Notes under the pieces: model-generated | The model's database searches: none | Told to the model about the DNA's origin: nothing | Seen by the model: only the letters and a program-made list of their open reading frames with translations | Translations under genes and position numbers: made by a program | Part shown: one piece after another, positions 6,120 to 9,944 of the stretch | How positions within the stretch are numbered: the stretch's first letter is position 1 | How the letters are laid out: each line of letters starts with the position of its first letter | Assembly (NCBI GenBank): GCA_003157315.1 | Contig: PMJE01000530.1 | Coordinates: forward strand, 1-9,944 | Direction: 5' to 3' | DNA length: 9,944 nt | Source: Myxococcales bacterium | Lineage (GTDB): Bacteria; Myxococcota; Polyangia; Fen-1088

Positions 6120-6467
6120 TCAGCGCTTGATGGAATGGGCCAGCTTGATCGCCGCAGGCAGGCCCTTCGCGTGAGCCAGTGCCTTCACGCGGGCGTGGTC
6201 GGCCGGCTTCAGCCCTCGCAGCGCGCCCAGGTACTGGCCCTGGAGCTTGCGGGCCTTCGCCAGTTCTGGACTGGCCCGGCGCCGCACGGGGCGAGCGACC
6301 GACTTGCCCGGCGACCGGCTCGGCCTTGCTGCTGATGCGGCGGGCGTGCCGAGTGCGAATGCGACCGCGCCGTTGAGTCGACGGGCGACATCCGCTTCAA
6401 TAGCAGCGACCAAACTGCCGACAAAACTGCTAACCAGGGTTTCCACTTCAGGAGAGATGTTGGACAT
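6120..6467 (-). CDS. Small basic protein of unknown function, possibly nucleic-acid binding
   Basis: A 115-residue, very basic protein of no family I can name. Residues 5-38 form an amphipathic helix-like stretch (VETLVSSFVGSLVAAIEADV) that could oligomerise. Residues 41-67 are an Ala/Ser/Pro/Arg linker (RPSRSPGKSVARPVRRR). The C-terminal 48 residues look folded: RKLQGQYLGALRGLKPADHA, then VKALAHAKGLPAAIKLAH. A tail helix domain after a basic linker recalls H-NS- or histone-H1-like nucleoid proteins; I infer this by shape, not from a diagnostic motif. The start at 6467 is the only ATG; a TTG at 6488 would add seven residues. A TATACT box lies about ten bases before the ATG, suggesting a short leader, and there is no Shine-Dalgarno. 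It diverges from the fuc pair. Confidence 0.7.
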   Translation of the reverse strand: MSNISPEVETLVSSFVGSLVAAIEADVARRLNGAVAFALGTPAASAARPSRSPGKSVARPVRRRASPELAKARKLQGQYLGALRGLKPADHARVKALAHAKGLPAAIKLAHSIKR

Positions 6468-6592
6468 TGTCGGCGCAGTATAACTCAAGATGGGATTCTC
6501 GCTCCACTGTAGTTGCCACCCCTGTTGCGCGGAGCGAGAGAGACGATTCGACGAACTCGAGGGATTGAGTGTATCCTCCCGCTGAGTGAAAC

Positions 6593-7639
6593 ATGCCTAT
6601 GCTGCGTGAGCTTGGGAAAACCGGACTGAGAATCCCCCCGATTGTTTTCGGCACCAGCGCCCTGGGAAATCTTTACCAGGCCTATTCTGACGAAACCAAG
6701 CTGGCCATCCTGCGCGAGATGGTCAGCGGCACGGACCTGCCGGTGGTGCTCGACTCCGCCGGCAAGTATGGCGCGGGTCTGGCGCTGGAAGTGATCGGCA
6801 ACGGGTTGCGTGCCCTCGGCGTTCCACCTGAGCAGGTGATCATCAGCAACAAGTTGGCCTGGCTACGCACGCCTCTGCGCGGTGCTGAACCGACCTTCGA
6901 GAAAGGGGTCTGGTTTGGCCTGCAACATGACGCCGAAGCGGCGGTCAGCTACCAAGGCATCCTGCGCTGCTGGGAGCAAGGCTGCGAGTTATTGGGCGCA
7001 CCCTATCGGCCGCACCTGGTTTCCGTGCACGATCCCGACGAGGTGCTCGCTGCTGCGACAAGCCCCGGCCAGCGCCAAGCCGTAATGGACGACATCGTGG
7101 GTGCCTACCGAGCCCTGCACGAGCTCCAGCGGCAGGGGCAAGTCGGGCCTATCGGCGTGGGCGCCAAGGATTGGAGGGTGGTGCGCGAGTTGGCCGATCT
7201 GGTGGAACTGGATTGGGTGATGTTGGCCTGTTCGCTTACTGTGTTCCACCATCCGCCTGAGGTGCTCGCGCTGGTTGCGTCGTTGCGCGAGCGGGGCATT
7301 GGCATCATCAATTCCGCGGTCTTTCACGCGGGCTTCCTCACCGGCGGCAAGTTCTTCGACTACCGCGAGCTTAGCCCGCAGAACCCAGCCGATCGGCCGC
7401 TGTTCGTGTGGCGTGACAAGTTCCACGCACTCTGCCGGCAGCACGAGGTCCTGCCGGCCGCTGCCTGTGTGCGCTTTGCCATGTCCCCGCCTGGGGTCGC
7501 CGCCATCGCACTCAACACCAGCCGCCCCGAGCAAGTGCAACGGAACCGAGCCCTGGCAAGCGCAGACATCCCGGTTGCCTTCTGGGCCGCGATGAAGGAC
7601 GCACGGCTCATCAGTCGTGACTACCCGTATCTGGGGTAG
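6593..7639 (+). CDS. Aldo/keto reductase, L-fucose / D-threo-aldose 1-dehydrogenase type
   Basis: A 348-residue aldo/keto reductase. It starts with the family pattern LRELGKTGLRIPPIVFGTSALGN. The catalytic tetrad is readable: Asp54 and Tyr59 in VLDSAGKYG, Lys87 in IISNKLAW and His146 in LVSVHDPDE. GPIGVGAKDW (about 185-194) and GIINSAVFHAGFLTGG (about 239-254) match the long-loop subgroup that includes L-fucose (D-threo-aldose) dehydrogenases and pyridoxal 4-dehydrogenase. The expected reaction is NAD(P)-dependent oxidation of L-fucose C1 to fuconolactone in the cytoplasm. The FucP-like transporter 74 bases downstream on the same strand supports a 6-deoxy sugar as substrate. A second ATG two codons in (6599) is an alternative start; neither has a strong ribosome binding site. 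Fold and tetrad are sure, substrate fairly sure. Confidence 0.9.
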   Translation: MPMLRELGKTGLRIPPIVFGTSALGNLYQAYSDETKLAILREMVSGTDLPVVLDSAGKYGAGLALEVIGNGLRALGVPPEQVIISNKLAWLRTPLRGAEPTFEKGVWFGLQHDAEAAVSYQGILRCWEQGCELLGAPYRPHLVSVHDPDEVLAAATSPGQRQAVMDDIVGAYRALHELQRQGQVGPIGVGAKDWRVVRELADLVELDWVMLACSLTVFHHPPEVLALVASLRERGIGIINSAVFHAGFLTGGKFFDYRELSPQNPADRPLFVWRDKFHALCRQHEVLPAAACVRFAMSPPGVAAIALNTSRPEQVQRNRALASADIPVAFWAAMKDARLISRDYPYLG

Positions 7640-7713
7640 AAGACTCGCGGTTTCACTCTTCACCGAGTCGAAGTTAATCCAGCGCACCAACAGAAAGGAA
7701 CCGCCCTTCCACA

Positions 7714-9012
7714 ATGAACTCCGGCAAGATGTTTCGCTCCAAAGACGGACACAGCTATGCCATTACCTTCGTTCTGGCCACTACCCTGTTTCTCCTCTGG
7801 GGCGTGTGCAACGGGATGATCGACGTGCTCAACAAGCACTTCCAGAACACGCTAAACGTGTCCAAGGCTCAATCTGCCCTGGTTCAGTTTTCCAATTACA
7901 TGGGCTACTTCTTCATGGCGCTGCCCGCGGGCTGGTTGGCGCGGCGCTTTGGCTACAAGGGTGGCATTCTCGTGGGCCTAGCGCTGATTGCGGCTGGCGC
8001 CTTTTGGTTCATTCCTGCAACCAGCATCGGCACCTATTGGGCGTTTCTGGTTGGTCTCTTCATTCTTGCCACGGGTCTGACCTGCCTAGAGACAGTGGCC
8101 AATCCCTACACCACGGTGCTTGGTCCGCCCGAGATGGCAGCGGCGCGCATCAACATCGCCCAATCGTGCAATGGCGTTGGCTGGATCCTGGGTCCCTTGT
8201 TGGGCGGCCACTTCGTCCTTTCTGCTACCGGGCAGGCCAATCGCAGCAACGACACCCTGTACCTTCCCTACCTGCTGATCGGGATGCTTGTCCTCCTGCT
8301 TTTCTTGGCTTTCCTTTTCGCCAAGGTGCCGGATGTGGCAGCGGCCAGCGAGGATGATGGTGCGGGCGCTTCGCTAGCTTCTATCTGGAAGCGCAAGCAT
8401 TTTGTCGCAGGCGTGGCCGCCCAGTTTCTCTACGTGGCGGCGCAGACCGGCATCTTCAGTTTCTTCATCAACTACGTGGTTGTCGATCTGCCGGCCATCG
8501 GACCCGCGGCGGCCGAGCTCCTGCCCAGCAACTGGACCTTCGTTCAAGATGGCGTTTATCGCATCACTGAGCGGGGTGCTTCCGCCTTGTTGGGAGGAGG
8601 CGGGTTCGGGCTGTTTCTGGCGGGGCGAATTATCGGAAGCGTGGGCCTTCGCATATGGAGGCCGCAAAGAATGCTGGCAGCCTACGCGGCACTCAACATC
8701 GTGCTTATGGCCGCGGTGATTGGCAAACTCGGATGGGTCTCAGTGGGCGCTCTGTTCGCCAGCTTCTTCTTCATGTCAATCATGTTCCCCACTATCTTCG
8801 CCTTGGGCATTCACGGGCTCGGGGTGGAGACCAAGAAGGCGTCTTCCTATATTGTCATGGCCATCGTGGGAGGCGCAGTGGTGCCCATGCTGATGGGGTT
8901 CATCGCCGACAGGCTTTCCATGCGAGTCGGGTTCGTCGTGCCGCTCATCTGCTTCGCAGGCATCGCCGCGTACGGCGCAAGTTGGCAGCGTCTCTGCGCC
9001 AAGACCCGCTGA
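7714..9012 (+). CDS. fucP: FucP-like sugar:H+ symporter (MFS)
   Basis: A 432-residue major facilitator transporter with about 12 hydrophobic segments, close to the 438 residues of E. coli FucP. FucP-family marks include FLLWGVCNGMIDVLNKHFQ in helix 1, with Asp37 at the place of the proton-coupling Asp, and ATGLTCLETVANPY in helix 4, with Glu126 at the place of the sugar-binding Glu. Others are QFSNYMGYFFMALPAGWL, NIAQSCNGVGWILGPLLGG and, near the C-terminus, FPTIFALGIHGLG. It would import L-fucose or a related sugar with protons across the inner membrane. The upstream aldo/keto reductase would oxidise the imported sugar, and the 74-base gap suggests one transcript. AAAGGAA lies somewhat far (about 14 bases) before the ATG. 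It converges on the C1 peptidase gene with 14 bases between stops, with no clear terminator. Confidence 0.93.
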   Translation: MNSGKMFRSKDGHSYAITFVLATTLFLLWGVCNGMIDVLNKHFQNTLNVSKAQSALVQFSNYMGYFFMALPAGWLARRFGYKGGILVGLALIAAGAFWFIPATSIGTYWAFLVGLFILATGLTCLETVANPYTTVLGPPEMAAARINIAQSCNGVGWILGPLLGGHFVLSATGQANRSNDTLYLPYLLIGMLVLLLFLAFLFAKVPDVAAASEDDGAGASLASIWKRKHFVAGVAAQFLYVAAQTGIFSFFINYVVVDLPAIGPAAAELLPSNWTFVQDGVYRITERGASALLGGGGFGLFLAGRIIGSVGLRIWRPQRMLAAYAALNIVLMAAVIGKLGWVSVGALFASFFFMSIMFPTIFALGIHGLGVETKKASSYIVMAIVGGAVVPMLMGFIADRLSMRVGFVVPLICFAGIAAYGASWQRLCAKTR

Positions 9013-9026
9013 ATCTCGCCACCGGC

Positions 9027-9800
9027 TTACGGGTTTTCCAGCACCCGCAGCGTCCAGAAATCGTCTGCTAGGTTGCGATTCTCCAGGTAGGCGTAGGGCA
9101 TGGTGAAGTAGCCCTGCAGTCCCCATGCCTTGCCCCACGAATTGCGTATGAGGAAACGCTTGGTCGCGTCGTCATAGCCCACCGCCATGACCGCATGTCC
9201 GCCGAGGACCTTCTCGCCATGTTTCGGCAGGTCTAGCTGGCCTGTCTTGGCAACGTCCTTCGATTCGAAGGCTTGGTAGACCGTGAAACCGAAGACGAAG
9301 GGATAGCCCGCAGCTAGGCAGGTCTGCATTTCCTGCAGCGTGAGGATGCGGTGATAGGATTGTACCTGGTGGGTGAGCGCCTGCTGGTAGCAAGCAGCGG
9401 GAGGCTTCACGGCAAACTTGGCAATGTTGTAGCGCCACAGCTTCTCGGTGCATACGCCCTGCTTGACCAATGTCTTGACCCCGTCTCGAATCATGGCGCC
9501 GGCGTCCTCCTTTACGGTTCCTTCCAGTGCCCGCTCGTTGTAGTAGATGAACAGGCGGCTAAGGTCCGCCACCTTCTTGCCTGCCTTTGCCTCCAGGAAC
9601 TCCAGGCTGCCCACCAGCGCGTTGGCCGTGCAACTGCCCAATTGTCCCTGGTTCTCGACTGGGGAACAGGTCGGGCGCAAGTCCACCGCCGGCGGCAGGG
9701 TTGGCGGCGGCGCCGCTATTGTCGAATACAGTTGGTCGCGCTGATCTGGACGATCGGGCACCCATCCATACCAGGCATTGATCGGGTTGGGCTTCTTCAT
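9027..9800 (-). CDS. Papain-fold C1 family cysteine peptidase without visible signal peptide or pro-region
   Basis: A 257-residue peptidase. All papain active-site residues are present with normal spacing: Gln51 and Cys57 in ENQGQLGSCTANALVGS, His202 in VLGGHAVMAVGYDD, and Asn220 in LIRNSWGKAWG. The mature-domain opening (AVDLRPTCSPVENQG) begins only about 38 residues from the start, and the N-terminus (NAWYGWVPDRPDQRD) is the short motif seen in bacterial members. There is therefore no room for an inhibitory pro-domain, and no signal peptide is seen, so it appears cytoplasmic or non-classically exported. The start at 9800 has AAAGG eight bases upstream. The frame continues to an ATG at 9854 that overlaps the stop of the upstream response regulator (ATGA) but lacks a Shine-Dalgarno; that start would add 18 residues. 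It probably forms one transcript with the regulator. The substrate is unknown. Confidence 0.9.
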   Translation of the reverse strand: MKKPNPINAWYGWVPDRPDQRDQLYSTIAAPPPTLPPAVDLRPTCSPVENQGQLGSCTANALVGSLEFLEAKAGKKVADLSRLFIYYNERALEGTVKEDAGAMIRDGVKTLVKQGVCTEKLWRYNIAKFAVKPPAACYQQALTHQVQSYHRILTLQEMQTCLAAGYPFVFGFTVYQAFESKDVAKTGQLDLPKHGEKVLGGHAVMAVGYDDATKRFLIRNSWGKAWGLQGYFTMPYAYLENRNLADDFWTLRVLENP

Positions 9801-9850
9801 CTTCCGTGCCTTTCTCTGTGGGTTGATGGTTTCGCTTGAGTGAAGCTGCG

Positions 9851-9944
9851 TCATTCGTTTGCGTCGCCGCTTGCGCGCAGGGCCTCTTCGATCGCGGCCT
9901 TCAGATCGTCCTCGACGAACGGCTTCTGCAAGAAGCCGGTGGGG
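9851..9944 (-). CDS. Response-regulator receiver domain, C-terminal end only (cut by window edge)
   Basis: Only the last 30 residues are in the window. GFLQKPFVEDDLKAAIEEAL is the beta5-alpha5 end of a CheY-like receiver domain, with the conserved Lys followed by Pro. The protein ends about 12 residues after that helix (RASGDANE), so nothing follows the receiver domain: it is a stand-alone regulator or the last receiver of a hybrid kinase. The stop at 9851-9853 overlaps an ATG (9852-9854) in frame with the C1 peptidase. The family call rests on a short fragment. Confidence 0.75.
   Translation of the reverse strand, partial: PTGFLQKPFVEDDLKAAIEEALRASGDANE

Noticed and set aside
6565..6592. 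TGTATCCT as an extended -10 box for the fuc pair
   Set aside because: There is no acceptable -35 at a suitable distance; too weak to annotate, although the promoter must lie in 6489-6592.

Overview
The window looks like chromosomal DNA from a GC-rich, Gram-negative bacterium. Signal peptides, a lipoprotein-like enzyme, the style of several conserved hypothetical proteins and a myxobacterial flavour to the small basic protein suggest Myxococcota or another former deltaproteobacterium. That placement is an inference from protein style, not a proven identification. There is no transposase, tRNA, rRNA, CRISPR array or phage gene.

Layout from left to right. (1) 1-311, minus: N-terminal part of a glyoxalase/VOC-fold protein cut by the window edge. 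(2) 429-1526, plus: secreted, probably lipid-anchored glycoside hydrolase family 5 enzyme (cellulase-like), diverging from the VOC gene. A terminator-like inverted repeat lies between the two. (3) About 1533-2264, minus: coding-like sequence that must be read in two frames, probably a frameshifted or decayed gene for an exported, glycine/alanine-rich membrane protein. (4) 2483-3262, plus: exported or membrane protein of unknown family with an HESCH (HExxH) motif. (5) 5706 down to 3267, minus: hypC-hypD-hypE, tightly overlapping maturation genes for [NiFe]-hydrogenase cyanide-ligand assembly. (6) 5707-6119: about 410 bases without a gene, holding a cluster of perfect mini-hairpins that share a GAA loop. 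(7) 6120-6467, minus: small basic protein with an Ala/Pro/Arg linker. (8) 6593-9012, plus: two-gene sugar unit, an aldo/keto reductase of the L-fucose (D-threo-aldose) dehydrogenase type followed by a FucP-like MFS sugar:H+ symporter. (9) 9027-9800, minus: papain-fold C1 cysteine peptidase, downstream of (10) the C-terminal tail of a response-regulator receiver domain (9851-9944).

How the genes work together. HypC and HypD carry and assemble the Fe(CN)2CO unit, and HypE makes the cyanide from a carbamoyl group on its C-terminal Cys. HypF, HypA, HypB and the hydrogenase itself are not in the window and must be encoded elsewhere. The fuc pair would import a 6-deoxy sugar and oxidise its C1 to a lactone, the first steps of the non-phosphorylating route; later enzymes are not here. 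The GH5 enzyme would act on beta-glucan outside the cell and has no visible link to the fuc pair. The clearest points for follow-up are the GAA-loop hairpin cluster upstream of hypC, the HExxH membrane protein, the frame-broken gene, and the C1 peptidase that lacks a visible signal or pro-region and sits behind a response regulator.
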